From: Phenylobacterium sp.
GTDB taxonomy: Bacteria > Pseudomonadota > Alphaproteobacteria > Caulobacterales > Caulobacteraceae
DNA length: 52,616 nt
Assembly: GCF_004799515.1 (NCBI RefSeq)
Contig: NZ_SSMX01000023.1
Location: 1-52,616 of the forward strand
Direction: 5' to 3'
Translations under genes and position numbers: made by a program
Shown here: piece after piece, positions 35,022 to 43,670 of the stretch
Layout of the letters: every line of letters starts with the position of its first letter
Numbering within the stretch: the first letter of the stretch is position 1
Notes under the pieces: generated by a model
What the model saw: only the letters and a program-made list of their open reading frames with translations
Database searches by the model: none
Told to the model about the DNA's origin: nothing

Positions 35022-35819
35022 TCAGCAGGTGCTCCCGCCGTCCACCACGATCGTCTGACCCGTGGTCCAGGCCCCCGCGCGGCTGGCCAGGTAGACGGCC
35101 GCCCCGGCCAGGTCGTCGGGCTCGCCCAGGCGGCGCAGCGGCGTGCCGGAGCTGGCGCGCTCCTCGCCGGCCGGGGTGTCCCACAGGGCCTTGGCGAAGT
35201 CGGTCTTCACCAGGCCGGGGGCCACGCAGTTCACCCGGATGTTGTGCGGCCCCAGCTCCTTGGCGAGGTTGCGGGCCAACTGCATGTCGGCGGCCTTGGA
35301 AATGCAGTAGGCGCCGATCACCTCCGAGCCGCGCAGGCCGCCGATGGAGGAGACGATGATGATCGCCCCGTCCTTCCGCGCCTTCATCTCCGGCGCGACC
35401 ATCTGGATCATCCAGTTGTTGGCCACGATGTTGTTCGACAGGATCTTGTTGAAAGCGTCGTCCGAGATGTCGAGCTGGCTGCCGTAGTAGGGGTTGGAGG
35501 CGGCGTTGCAGACCAGGATGTCGATCTTGCCGAACGCCTTTCGGGTCTCGTCCATCAGCCGCTGGAGGTCGTCCTTCGAGGAGATGTTGGCCGGGACGGC
35601 GATGGCGTGGCCCGCGCTGCGGGCGTTGATGGCGGCGGCCACCTCCTCGCAGGGACCGGCCTTGCGCGAGGAGATCACCACCTTGGCGCCATGGGCCGCC
35701 ATCTGCTCGGCGATGGCCTTGCCGATGCCGCGCGAGGAGCCGGTGATCACCGCGACCTTGCCGGTCAGGTCGAACAGCTTGCCGGTGAGGGTCTCAGGCT
35801 TGTCCATCACATCGCTCAT
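35022..35819 (-). CDS. SDR family oxidoreductase
   Basis: A 265-aa classical short-chain dehydrogenase. NAD(P)-binding TGSSRGIGKAIAEQM near residue 22, VCNAASN (NNAG-type motif), catalytic Ser in IIVSSIGGLRG, YCISK (Tyr-x3-Lys), and VNCVAPGLVKTDF after it. A C-terminal GQTIVVDGGS is standard. An Arg-free residue after the first strand does not decide the cofactor. GAGGAG precedes the ATG at 35819. Substrate unknown. Confidence 0.92.
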   Translation of the reverse strand: MSDVMDKPETLTGKLFDLTGKVAVITGSSRGIGKAIAEQMAAHGAKVVISSRKAGPCEEVAAAINARSAGHAIAVPANISSKDDLQRLMDETRKAFGKIDILVCNAASNPYYGSQLDISDDAFNKILSNNIVANNWMIQMVAPEMKARKDGAIIIVSSIGGLRGSEVIGAYCISKAADMQLARNLAKELGPHNIRVNCVAPGLVKTDFAKALWDTPAGEERASSGTPLRRLGEPDDLAGAAVYLASRAGAWTTGQTIVVDGGSTC

Positions 35820-35909
35820 GGCGCGCTCCTCTAAAACGTCCGTTTGATTGGCGGCCATTTGCGGTGCGGGCGCCTTTCCCGTCAAGGCGGCCAGGCCGGA
35901 CGCCGGGCC

Positions 35910-36656
35910 CTAGCGGCAGATGTGGTTGCGGCCCTCGTCGAAGTGCAGGTGGTCGTGGTGCTCGAGGTTGTAGTCGGGGCTGAGCACCGCCCCGAACCAG
36001 TGGCAGCCGCCGTCGCGGACCGCGCGCAGGAACCGGCCGGCCGGGTCGTCGGCGTGGAAGTCCTTCGCCACGGTGACCGTCTCGCCCGAGGCCGTGCGGA
36101 AGCCCGCCACGTCGATGGCGTTGGCGTAGGCGTGCTCGCTGAGGCGTCCATCGACCTCGTTGTAGAGGTTGCGGCAGGCGAAGGTCCCCAGGTGCGCCAC
36201 CTCGCTGACCGGCCCGCCCAGGAGGCCGATGGCGGCGGGCTGCAGCACGTGGCGGTCCCAGAGGGCGTAGCCCAGCGCCAGGCGGCAGGACATCTGGGGC
36301 GCGGCGGGCTTCAGCGGGGTGAGGCCCGGGCCCTCCAGGCGCACGCTGTTGAACGGCATGCAGCGGCCGGCCCGCCGGTCGGGCTCGTCGCGGAGGGCCA
36401 CGCCGCCTTCCGCCAGCACCTGGCGGCAGAGGACGGGATCGTTCCGCATGTGCCGGTACTTCCACACCGTCGCCAGGCCCACCGGCTGGTCGAGGCGCAG
36501 CGGCGTCCAGGGCAGGTCCTGCGGCGGCGCCCAGGCGTTGGCCATCAGCCCCAGCGCGCAGGCGGCCAGGATCAGGTCCAGGCCAGCCGCGGCCAACCCC
36601 GCCAGGAGGCGCGCCGCCGGGGACGCCGGAGGGATGGAGAAACTGGAGACCCGCAC
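35910..36656 (-). CDS. extensin family protein (M15-like peptidase fold)
   Basis: A 248-aa exported or membrane-anchored protein with the extensin-like C-terminal domain common in alphaproteobacteria. After one hydrophobic segment (AGLDLILAACALGLM), it shows YALWDRHVLQPAAI, the metal-site motif SEHAYANAIDVAGF (His, Asp) and the end HHDHLHFDEGRNHIC with the other His, as in VanY/DacB-type DD-peptidases. Four Cys residues probably form disulfides. The start is a GTG at 36654-36656. A role in peptide cross-link trimming is inferred. Confidence 0.88.
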   Translation of the reverse strand: MRVSSFSIPPASPAARLLAGLAAAGLDLILAACALGLMANAWAPPQDLPWTPLRLDQPVGLATVWKYRHMRNDPVLCRQVLAEGGVALRDEPDRRAGRCMPFNSVRLEGPGLTPLKPAAPQMSCRLALGYALWDRHVLQPAAIGLLGGPVSEVAHLGTFACRNLYNEVDGRLSEHAYANAIDVAGFRTASGETVTVAKDFHADDPAGRFLRAVRDGGCHWFGAVLSPDYNLEHHDHLHFDEGRNHICR

Positions 36657-36742
36657 TCTCCCGGAACGGACGCCGAGCCACGGCGGTTCAGCCGCCGCGC
36701 CGATTGCCCTATGGTCGCCGCCGAACGGGGAGTCGAGGCCGC

Positions 36743-38218
36743 ATGCGTCTGTTGAGCCGGATCGCGCTGGCGGTCTTCCTGGCGGTGCTCGCCGTGATCG
36801 CCGTGGCGTTGGTGCGTACGCTGACCTACCGGCCGCCCGGCGAGGTCTCGACCGCCGATGTGCGGGTCGTCCCCGCCGCCCCCTTCGACGTCGCCCAGGC
36901 CGCCCAACACCTGTCGCAGGCCGTGCAGATCCAGACCGTCAGCCATCAGGACCTGGCCGACGACCAGCCCGACGAATGGCGCAAGCTGCACGACTTCCTC
37001 AGCGCGACCTATCCGGCGGCGCACGCGGCCATGACCCGCGAGATCGTCGGCAAGAACACCCTGGTCTACACCTGGAAGGGCTCGAACCCCGCGCTCGCCC
37101 CCATCGTGCTGATGGCCCACCAGGACGTGGTGCCGGTGACGGCGGGGACCGAGGGCGACTGGAAGCACCCGCCCTTCTCCGGCGCCATCGCCGACGGCGC
37201 GGTCTGGGGCCGCGGCTCCATCGACGACAAGGGCTCGCTGATCACCCTGTTCGAGGGCGCCGAGGCCTTGGCCAGGACCGGCTTCAAGCCGCGCCGCACG
37301 GTGATCATCGTCTCCGGCGAGGACGAGGAGACCCACGGGACCGGCGCCCGCGCCGCTGCGGCGCTCTTGAAATCGCGGGGGATCAAGGCGCAGTTCGTGC
37401 TCGACGAGGGCCTGGTCGAACTGACCGACAACCCGGTCACCGGCGGCAAGCTCTCGCTGATCGGTACGGCGGAGAAGGGCTATGCGACGCTGAAGGTCAC
37501 CGCCAGGGCCGAGGGCGGCCACTCCTCGGCGCCGCCGCGCGACGGCGGCGGGGTGGTGGAGCTGTCGAAGGCGGTGGCGGCCATCGCCGACCATGGCTTC
37601 CCCATGGACTTCCGCGGACCCGGCGCGGCCATGCTGCAGAGCGTGGCCCCCAGGGCGCCGTTCGTCGTGCGGATGGCGGTGGCCAATCCGTGGCTGTTCA
37701 AGCCGATGCTGATCCGCCAGATCGGCGCCACAGCCTCCGGCGCGGCCCTGCTGCACACCACCATCGCGCCCACCATGCTGCGGGGCAGCCCCAAGGAGAA
37801 CGTCCTGCCGCAGGATGCCGCGGCCTGGATCAACTACCGCATCGCGCCCGGCGACACCTCGGCCAGCGTCATGGCGCGGGCCAAGGCGGCGGTGCGCGGC
37901 CTGCCGGTGGCGCTCGCCTGGGTCGATGCGCCTTCCGAGCCCTCGCCGGTCTCGTCCACCGCCTCCGGCGGCTGGAAGGTGATCTCCGCCGTCGCCAGCC
38001 AGGTGACCGGCGCGGCCGTGGCCCCCAGCCTGGTCACCGCCGGCACCGACAGCCGCTACCTGCAGGGCGTGGCGAGCGACGTCTACCGCTTCCAGCCCAT
38101 GGCGTTCGGCCTCGCGGACGTGGAGATGATCCACGGCACCAACGAGCACCTGACGCTGGCCAACCTGCAGCAGTGCGTGCAGTTCTACGCGCGCCTCATC
38201 GCCACGGCGGCGGGCTAG
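36743..38218 (+). CDS. M20 family metallopeptidase
   Basis: A 491-aa zinc peptidase of the PM20D1/carboxypeptidase S type with an N-terminal membrane anchor (RIALAVFLAVLAVIAVALV). Catalytic features: LMAHQDVVPV (His, Asp), WGRGSIDDKGS (bridging Asp), SGEDEETHGTG (general base Glu and zinc Glu), DEGL, and the C-terminal zinc His in MIHGTNEHL. The dimerisation domain lies between (residues about 250-370). PM20D1 relatives handle N-acyl amino acids; substrate here unknown. Its stop interlocks with the convergent DUF1993 gene in CTAG. Confidence 0.92.
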   Translation: MRLLSRIALAVFLAVLAVIAVALVRTLTYRPPGEVSTADVRVVPAAPFDVAQAAQHLSQAVQIQTVSHQDLADDQPDEWRKLHDFLSATYPAAHAAMTREIVGKNTLVYTWKGSNPALAPIVLMAHQDVVPVTAGTEGDWKHPPFSGAIADGAVWGRGSIDDKGSLITLFEGAEALARTGFKPRRTVIIVSGEDEETHGTGARAAAALLKSRGIKAQFVLDEGLVELTDNPVTGGKLSLIGTAEKGYATLKVTARAEGGHSSAPPRDGGGVVELSKAVAAIADHGFPMDFRGPGAAMLQSVAPRAPFVVRMAVANPWLFKPMLIRQIGATASGAALLHTTIAPTMLRGSPKENVLPQDAAAWINYRIAPGDTSASVMARAKAAVRGLPVALAWVDAPSEPSPVSSTASGGWKVISAVASQVTGAAVAPSLVTAGTDSRYLQGVASDVYRFQPMAFGLADVEMIHGTNEHLTLANLQQCVQFYARLIATAAG

Positions 38219-38739
38219 GGCGTCTTCGTCCGCAGCCGGCCCTCGTAATCCCGCTTGCCGATCGGCGCGCCCCGCGACCGCAGGATGTCGTAGGCGGTCA
38301 CCGCGTGGAAATGGAAGTTGGGCAGCGAGAAGGACAGGAAGAAGTCCTCCGCCGTGAAGGCCAACCGCCGCGGGCCGATCTGCAGGTCCAGGTCCTTGCC
38401 GGCGCAGCCGTTGACCTCTTCGGGGTCGAACGCGTTCAGCGCCGCGACCGAGCGGGCCACCATCGCCTGCAGGTCGGCGAAGGGCTGCGAGCCGATCAGC
38501 CCCGGCGGGTCGAACACTCCGGTCGTTACCGCTTCCACACCGCATACGGCGTGGTGGCACAGGGCTTCGATCTGGAAATGGAAAGGCGCCATGTCGTCGA
38601 TCAGCCGGGCGTCCACGAAGTCGTCCGGGTCGCCGCCCGCCTCCGCGCAATGCCTGGCCGCGCGGTCGAGGAAGCCGGCCACCGCCTCCGCCGTCTGCAG
38701 GAAGCTGCCCACGCTGAGGGCGTAGAGTGAGGCCGCCAT
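38215..38739 (-). CDS. DUF1993 family protein
   Basis: A 174-aa helical protein of the DinB-like DUF1993 family. It starts MAASLYALSVGSFLQTAEAV and shows ARLIDDMAPFHFQIEALCHHAV and the family end block LPNFHFHAVTAYDILRSRGAPIGKRDY. His residues in the helices could bind metal as in DinB proteins, but function is unknown. It is divergent from the ClpP paralogue (about 146 bp between). Confidence 0.88.
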   Translation of the reverse strand: MAASLYALSVGSFLQTAEAVAGFLDRAARHCAEAGGDPDDFVDARLIDDMAPFHFQIEALCHHAVCGVEAVTTGVFDPPGLIGSQPFADLQAMVARSVAALNAFDPEEVNGCAGKDLDLQIGPRRLAFTAEDFFLSFSLPNFHFHAVTAYDILRSRGAPIGKRDYEGRLRTKTP

Positions 38740-38885
38740 CGAAGATCCTCCGGGAGTTTCGGCGCCGATACTGCCACGCCGCCCTTCGGCCCGTCAGGCC
38801 CGGCGCGTCGGAATCGGCAGACGCCCCCTTGCGGTGGCCGCTCCGGCGACGCACGTTCCGCTCACTTGGAATTCACGAGGACTAC

Positions 38886-39509
38886 ATGCGCGAGATCTAC
38901 CGGGACTACCTCGACGACGAAGACGAGGACGACGAGGACAAGGGCCGCCAGCCCGACATGCCGATGACCTCCGGGCCGGTGCAGAACGCGCTCTTCAAGT
39001 CGCGGACCGTCCTCGTGTTCGGCGAGATCGACATGCGCCTGGCCGAGCGGGTCACCGCCCAGATCACCGCCTTCGCCGCCGAGAACGACAAGCCGATCCG
39101 GATGATCATCAACTCGCCCGGCGGCCACGTCGAAAGCGGCGACACCATCCACGACATGATCCGCTTCTGCGGCGTCGAGGTGAAGGTGATCGGCACCGGC
39201 TGGGTCGCCAGCGCCGGCGCGCACATCTTCCTGGGGGCCAAGAAGGAAAACCGCCTCTGCCTGCCCAACACCCGCTTCCTGCTGCACCAGCCGGCCGGCG
39301 GCATGCGCGGCCAGGCCAGCGACATCCAGATCGAGGCCGAGCAGATCATCAAGATGCGCGACCGCGTGAACCGGATGATCGCCAAGGAAACCGGCCAGCC
39401 CGTCGAGCGGATCGTCAAGGACACCCAGCGGAACTTTTGGATGAGCGCCGAGGAAGCCGTCGACTACGGCATCGTCTCGCGCATCATCAACAACACGTCG
39501 GAAGTCTGA
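38886..39509 (+). CDS. ClpP-like serine protease paralogue with Asn in the triad
   Basis: A 207-aa ClpP family subunit with an acidic N-terminus (DYLDDEDEDDEDKG) in place of a normal propeptide. Ser109 (GWVASAGAHIFLG) and His134 (FLLHQPAGG) match the catalytic pair of E. coli ClpP. In a gapless alignment from the His onward the catalytic Asp171 is Asn183 here (KDTQRNFW against RDTERDRF). Asn in this position is known in Listeria ClpP1. It is likely a second ClpP that could form mixed rings with, or work apart from, the main ClpP. Start at 38886 follows GAGGA. Confidence 0.92.
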   Translation: MREIYRDYLDDEDEDDEDKGRQPDMPMTSGPVQNALFKSRTVLVFGEIDMRLAERVTAQITAFAAENDKPIRMIINSPGGHVESGDTIHDMIRFCGVEVKVIGTGWVASAGAHIFLGAKKENRLCLPNTRFLLHQPAGGMRGQASDIQIEAEQIIKMRDRVNRMIAKETGQPVERIVKDTQRNFWMSAEEAVDYGIVSRIINNTSEV

Positions 39510-39519
39510 GCGAATAGAT

Positions 39520-39654
39520 CCTCCCCTGGCCGAAGGCCAATTTGGGGGAGGTGGATCGGCGCGAAGCGACGAGACGGAGGGGGTTTCCGCCGCAGAGCCG
39601 GCGGGCGTGAACCCCCTCAGTCAGCTTCGCTGACAGCTCCCCCTGAGGGGGAGC
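39520..39654. repeat. intergenic palindromic repeat, copy 2
   Basis: Same architecture as the element at 12300-12403 but reversed: core tcagtcagcttcgctgacag at 39619-39638, outer hairpins ctcccc...gggggag at both ends, and a variable middle. It is about 30 bp longer than copy 1. It fills the gap between the ClpP gene and the GH13 gene. Confidence 0.85.
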
Positions 39655-39672
39655 ATCTGGGAGGCTGATCCG

Positions 39673-41289
39673 ATGGGCAGACCCTGGTGGAAGGGCGCGG
39701 TCCTCTATCATGTCTACGTCCGCAGCTTCTTCGACTCGGACGGCGATGGGCATGGCGACCTGCCGGGTGTCGAGGCCAAGCTGGACTACATCCGCAGCCT
39801 GGGCGTCGACGGGATCTGGTTGTCGCCGATCCATCCCTCGCCGAACCGCGACTGGGGCTATGACGTCGCCGACTACGAGGGCGTCCAGGCCGACTATGGG
39901 ACGGCGGAGGACTTCCAGCGCCTGCTGGACGCCGCTCACGCCCACGGGCTGAAGGTCGTCCTCGACGAGGTGCTGAGCCATACCTCCGACGTCCATCCCT
40001 GGTTCGTGGAAAGCCTGACCGGCGGCGCCGACGGGCCCAAGGCCGACTGGTACGTCTGGGCCGACCCACAGGCCGACGGGACCGCGCCCAACAACTGGCT
40101 CTCGGTGTTCGGCGGCCCGGCCTGGGCCTACCAACCGGCGCGGCGGCGGCACTACCACCACAAGTTCCTGCGCCAGCAGCCGAAGCTGAACTGGCGCAGC
40201 GAGGCGGCGCGGGAGGCCGCGCTCAGCGTCCTCGATCATTGGCTGGCCAAGGGGGTCGACGGCTTCCGGCTCGACGTGGCCGGCACCTTCCTGCACGACG
40301 CGGCCCTGACGCCCAACCCGCCCGTGCCGATGGCCGAGCGCACCAAGTACGACTGGTCCCACGCCGGCAACCTGCAGCGGCACCTCCACGATTCCAACCT
40401 GCCGGAGAATGTCGAGACCCTGGAGGTGATCCGCCGGCGTGTCGAGGCGCACGATGGCCGGAACGGGGGCGAGCGCTTCGTGTTCGGCGAGTTCTCGGAG
40501 GAGGAGGAACGCTGCGGCGCCTATCTCTCGCCCGGCGAAGGCCTGCACTCGGCCTACACCTTCGTCCTGCTGCTGGCCCGGACGCTCTCGCCGCAGTTCG
40601 TCAAGGACCACTACGCGACGCTGGCCGCCCATCCGGCGCACTGGCCGACCATCAGCTTCTCCAATCACGACGCGCCGCGCACCGTCAGCCGGTTCGGCGG
40701 CGAGGACGCCTCACCGGAGCTGGCCCGGCTGCTGTTCGCCCTGCTGCTCAGCCTGAAGGGCACGACCCTGATCTACCAGGGCGAGGAGCTGGGCCTGCCG
40801 CAGGCGAGCTTGCGCCGCGACCAGCTGCGCGACCCGGTGGGCGACCTCTACTGGCCCTACACCGGCGGGCGCGACGGTTGCCGAACGCCGATGCCGTGGT
40901 CGCCAGGCCACGCCCTCGGTTTCACCGCCGGGACGCCCTGGCTGCCCGCCGCCGCCGAGCACGCCGGCCTGACCGTCGAGGCGCAGGACGCGGACCCCGA
41001 CTCCACGCTGAACTTCGCCCGTGCGATGATCGAATTCCGCCGGGAATCCGCGGCCATGACAATGGGCGAGCTCTCCTTCCTCGACCTGCCCGATCCGGTC
41101 CTGGGCTTCGTGCGCCGCGACGGCGCCGAGGCCATCGCCTGCCTGTTCAACATGAGCGCCGAGCCGCGGTTCGTCGACGCGCCGGACCTGGAGGGCGCGA
41201 GCCTGCTCGAGGTGCGCGCCGGCGACGCCGAACTGCGCGGCGGCTCCATCGGCCTGTCGGAATACGCCGCGGTCTTCCTGCGGCTCTGA
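39673..41289 (+). CDS. alpha-glucosidase, GH13 family
   Basis: A 538-aa cytosolic enzyme of the oligo-1,6-glucosidase/alpha-glucosidase group of GH13. N-terminal YHVYVRSFFDSDGDGHGDL, then GIWLSPIHPSPNRDWGYDVADY. Catalytic residues: nucleophile Asp201 (GFRLDVAG), acid/base Glu273 (FGEFSEE), transition-state Asp333 (FSNHDAPR). YQGEELGLPQA and the C-terminal beta domain are present. It hydrolyses alpha-glucosides such as maltose, isomaltose or sucrose; linkage preference is not decided by eye. No sugar transporter is adjacent. Confidence 0.94.
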   Translation: MGRPWWKGAVLYHVYVRSFFDSDGDGHGDLPGVEAKLDYIRSLGVDGIWLSPIHPSPNRDWGYDVADYEGVQADYGTAEDFQRLLDAAHAHGLKVVLDEVLSHTSDVHPWFVESLTGGADGPKADWYVWADPQADGTAPNNWLSVFGGPAWAYQPARRRHYHHKFLRQQPKLNWRSEAAREAALSVLDHWLAKGVDGFRLDVAGTFLHDAALTPNPPVPMAERTKYDWSHAGNLQRHLHDSNLPENVETLEVIRRRVEAHDGRNGGERFVFGEFSEEEERCGAYLSPGEGLHSAYTFVLLLARTLSPQFVKDHYATLAAHPAHWPTISFSNHDAPRTVSRFGGEDASPELARLLFALLLSLKGTTLIYQGEELGLPQASLRRDQLRDPVGDLYWPYTGGRDGCRTPMPWSPGHALGFTAGTPWLPAAAEHAGLTVEAQDADPDSTLNFARAMIEFRRESAAMTMGELSFLDLPDPVLGFVRRDGAEAIACLFNMSAEPRFVDAPDLEGASLLEVRAGDAELRGGSIGLSEYAAVFLRL

Positions 41290-41295
41290 CGCAGC

Positions 41296-41682
41296 CTAGC
41301 GCCCGGGCTCCAGGGAGAACAGGACGAGGTTGCCGGTGACCGGGTCGGCGCCGGACCACTTGTCGCCGACCTTCTTGCCGGGGCCCAGGCTGCAATACCG
41401 CGCCGCGCGGTCGGCCAGCTGCTTGTCCGGCACGACGCAGAGCTTGCCGTCGTCGATCAGCCAGGTTCCGCGGACGTCGCCGTCGTTACCCGTCTCGCGA
41501 TAGGTGTGGTCGGGCGCGAAGTAGCGCTTGGTGCTCCACCCGACGGCGGGCAGGTCGATCTCCAGGGTGGCGCCGAAGAACTCGCGCATCAGGGTGGCGT
41601 CGTCCGCGGCGGGAACGGATTGGGCCAGGGCCGGCGGCGCCAGCAGGCCGAGGATGAAAACGCCGGCGACAGTTTTGAACAC
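41296..41682 (-). CDS. small exported hypothetical protein
   Basis: A 128-aa secreted protein: signal peptide MFKTVAGVFILGLLAPPALA, then a small beta domain (EIDLPAVGWSTKRYFAPDHTYRETG; GTWLIDDGKLCVVPD; ARYCSLGPGKKVGDKW; LVLFSLEPG) with one Cys pair. It resembles the small lipocalin-like or META-like exported proteins, but I cannot assign a family. It converges on the GH13 gene with 6 bp between. Confidence 0.78.
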   Translation of the reverse strand: MFKTVAGVFILGLLAPPALAQSVPAADDATLMREFFGATLEIDLPAVGWSTKRYFAPDHTYRETGNDGDVRGTWLIDDGKLCVVPDKQLADRAARYCSLGPGKKVGDKWSGADPVTGNLVLFSLEPGR

Positions 41683-41826
41683 GCACGGTCCTCCCGATCG
41701 CTCGAGAAGACTAGTGTAGGCTTCGACGCCGATTCAGTGAAATCGCGGCGCCCGTGAGTTCAACAAGGCTGAAGCCGTGGGAGCCCCGCACTTTCACGAT
41801 GCCGCGACCCGCCGTAGAAGCGGCTC

Positions 41827-42924
41827 ATGGCCGATGACGCCGCCAAGACCGCACGTACGGACCCGAAGTTCGGTCAGGGCTTCCTGACCGACATCTGGTA
41901 CTTCGCCGCGCTCGCCTCGGACCTGCCGCGCGGCAAGCTTGTCCGCTACGAGTTGCTGGGCGAACCGGTGCTGCTCGGCCGCTCGCCGAAGGGCGAGCTC
42001 TTCGCCCTTCGCGACATCTGCCCGCACCGCGCCGCGCCGCTGTCGGCGGGACGGTTCCACCAGGAGGCCTCGGGCGCAACCACCGTCGAATGCCCCTATC
42101 ACGGCTGGCGCTTCGGGGCCGATGGCGGCTGCGCGGCCATCCCCTCGCTGGTGGCCGACCAGGCGATGGACGTCAGCCGCATCCGCGTGCGCCGCTATCC
42201 GGTGGCCGAGAGCCAGGGGCTGGTCTTCGTCTGGGCCGGATCCGACCCGCGCGGCGCGGGCGAGCCCGCCGAGCCGCCGCCGGTCTTCCCCGGCGTGGTC
42301 GGCGGCGGGCCCAAGTTGGTCGACCGCATGGACTTCGCCGCCCACATCGACCACGCCGTCGTGGGCCTGATGGACCCGGCGCACGGCCCTTACGTCCACC
42401 AGCAATGGTGGTGGCGTTCGAAATCCAGCCAGCACGAGAAGGCCAAGCGCTTCGAGCCCCGCGAGCAGGGCTTCGCCATGGTGCGCCACGAGCCGTCGAA
42501 GAACTCCCGCGCCTACGCCGTCCTGGGCGGCGAGCCCTTGACCGAGATCACCTTCCGCATCCCCGGCCTGCGCTGGGAGCACGTCACGGTCGGAAAGCGC
42601 CAGGTGCTGTCGCTGACCTGCCTGACGCCGGTGAACGACAAGGCCACCCGGATCACCCAGATCGTCTGGTCCGACCACCCGGCCTTCCTGTTCCTGAAGC
42701 CCTTCATCGCCGCCGGCGCGCGAGCGTTCCTGCGCCAGGACGGCGACATGGTGAACCTGCAGAACGAGGGGCTGAAGTACGACCCGTCGCTCCTGTGGAT
42801 CGACGACGCCGACCGCCAGGCGAAGTGGTACCAGCAGCTGAAGCGCGAATGGACCGCCAGCCGCCGCGAGGGCCGCGCTTTCGCCAATCCCGTCGAGCCC
42901 ACCACCCTGCGCTGGCGAAGCTAG
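41827..42924 (+). CDS. Rieske 2Fe-2S ring-hydroxylating oxygenase, alpha subunit
   Basis: A 365-aa protein with a Rieske domain (residues about 17-130): CPHRAAPL and CPYHGWRF hold the Cys2His2 cluster ligands. A C-terminal catalytic domain follows (MDFAAHIDHAVVGLMDPAHGPYVHQQW), where the conserved Asp and His ligands of mononuclear iron are expected. Closest in layout to single-component vanillate demethylase-like oxygenases. No reductase or ferredoxin gene is adjacent, so electrons must come from elsewhere. Substrate unknown. Confidence 0.9.
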   Translation: MADDAAKTARTDPKFGQGFLTDIWYFAALASDLPRGKLVRYELLGEPVLLGRSPKGELFALRDICPHRAAPLSAGRFHQEASGATTVECPYHGWRFGADGGCAAIPSLVADQAMDVSRIRVRRYPVAESQGLVFVWAGSDPRGAGEPAEPPPVFPGVVGGGPKLVDRMDFAAHIDHAVVGLMDPAHGPYVHQQWWWRSKSSQHEKAKRFEPREQGFAMVRHEPSKNSRAYAVLGGEPLTEITFRIPGLRWEHVTVGKRQVLSLTCLTPVNDKATRITQIVWSDHPAFLFLKPFIAAGARAFLRQDGDMVNLQNEGLKYDPSLLWIDDADRQAKWYQQLKREWTASRREGRAFANPVEPTTLRWRS

Positions 42925-42973
42925 GCCTTAAATCGACCACCTTGGCTGTAGAGCCTACGGGCTCAAAGGGGGG

Positions 42974-42995
42974 GCCTCAAACGGGGGTTTGAGGC
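42974..42995 (+). promoter_or_regulatory. hairpin touching the start codon of the next gene
   Basis: GCCTCAAAC (42974-42982) and GTTTGAGGC (42987-42995) form a perfect 9-bp stem whose loop carries the G-run that would be the Shine-Dalgarno site of the TTG start at 42996. A second hairpin gagcc/ggctc with loop tacg lies at 42951-42964. It may end the Rieske transcript or control translation. Confidence 0.45.
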
Positions 42996-43652
42996 TTGCG
43001 GAGACGCCATCGCGCTGCGGTGATCGCCGTGTCGGTGCTCGCGCACCTGGCGCTGGTCGTCGCCTGGATGACCACCCGGGCGCCGCCGGTCTTCGTCGAA
43101 CCGCCGGCCATGGCCGTCGAGCTGTTGCGGCCAGAGCGCCCGCCGCGCCCAAAAATAAGTCCGCCGCCCCGCAAGCCGCAAACCGCGACCGTCCTGACGG
43201 AGGCGCCCGCCCAGCCCCCGCCCGCTGCGCAGCCGCCGGCCGCTCCCGCCGCGCCCAAGGTCCTCGACACCCAGCATATGGCCGACACGGAGCTCCTGAA
43301 CCGCGCCGGGCCGCGGCCGGACATGGGCAAGGTGTTCGCCGACCTCGCCAAGCGACCGCTGTTCAGCCGCAACCGCCCGCCCGCCGGCGACGACTGCAAA
43401 CCGGCCAGCGAGCACTCCAACCGCATCGCCCCGCCGTGCCCGCTCTGGGGCGGGCCCATCACCCACGCCGAGGCGCAGGCCAAGTTGCCCCTACGCGGCG
43501 ATATCGCCGACCAGGCGCAGCACAAGGGCGTGATGAAGGGCTATCAGCAGGCCTACGGGCATAGCGGTGTGGCGACGCCAGAGGACTTCCCCGGCTTCCG
43601 GCATCGTTCCCCGGAAGAGTTGCAGGCGGAGGCCCGCGAGCGAGGCCCCTAG
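42996..43652 (+). CDS. membrane-anchored proline-rich protein, TonB-like N-terminus
   Basis: A 218-aa protein with an N-in membrane anchor (AVIAVSVLAHLALVVAWM) and a Pro/Ala/Lys-rich linker (residues about 28-90) as in TonB and related energy transducers. The C-terminal part (NRPPAGDDCKPASEHSNRIAPPCPLWG...) is not a TonB domain and I do not recognise it; it has a Cys pair. The start is a TTG at 42996 next to a hairpin; a GTG at 43020 is an alternative. Function unknown. Confidence 0.7.
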   Translation: MRRRHRAAVIAVSVLAHLALVVAWMTTRAPPVFVEPPAMAVELLRPERPPRPKISPPPRKPQTATVLTEAPAQPPPAAQPPAAPAAPKVLDTQHMADTELLNRAGPRPDMGKVFADLAKRPLFSRNRPPAGDDCKPASEHSNRIAPPCPLWGGPITHAEAQAKLPLRGDIADQAQHKGVMKGYQQAYGHSGVATPEDFPGFRHRSPEELQAEARERGP

Positions 43653-43670
43653 GCTTGGCCCGCGGCGGCC

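Noticed and set aside
36572..38854. Very long minus-strand open frame (760 codons) across the M20 and neighbouring genes
   Set aside because: Low-complexity Gly/Arg/Ala product antisense to well-recognised genes; an artefact of GC-rich third positions.
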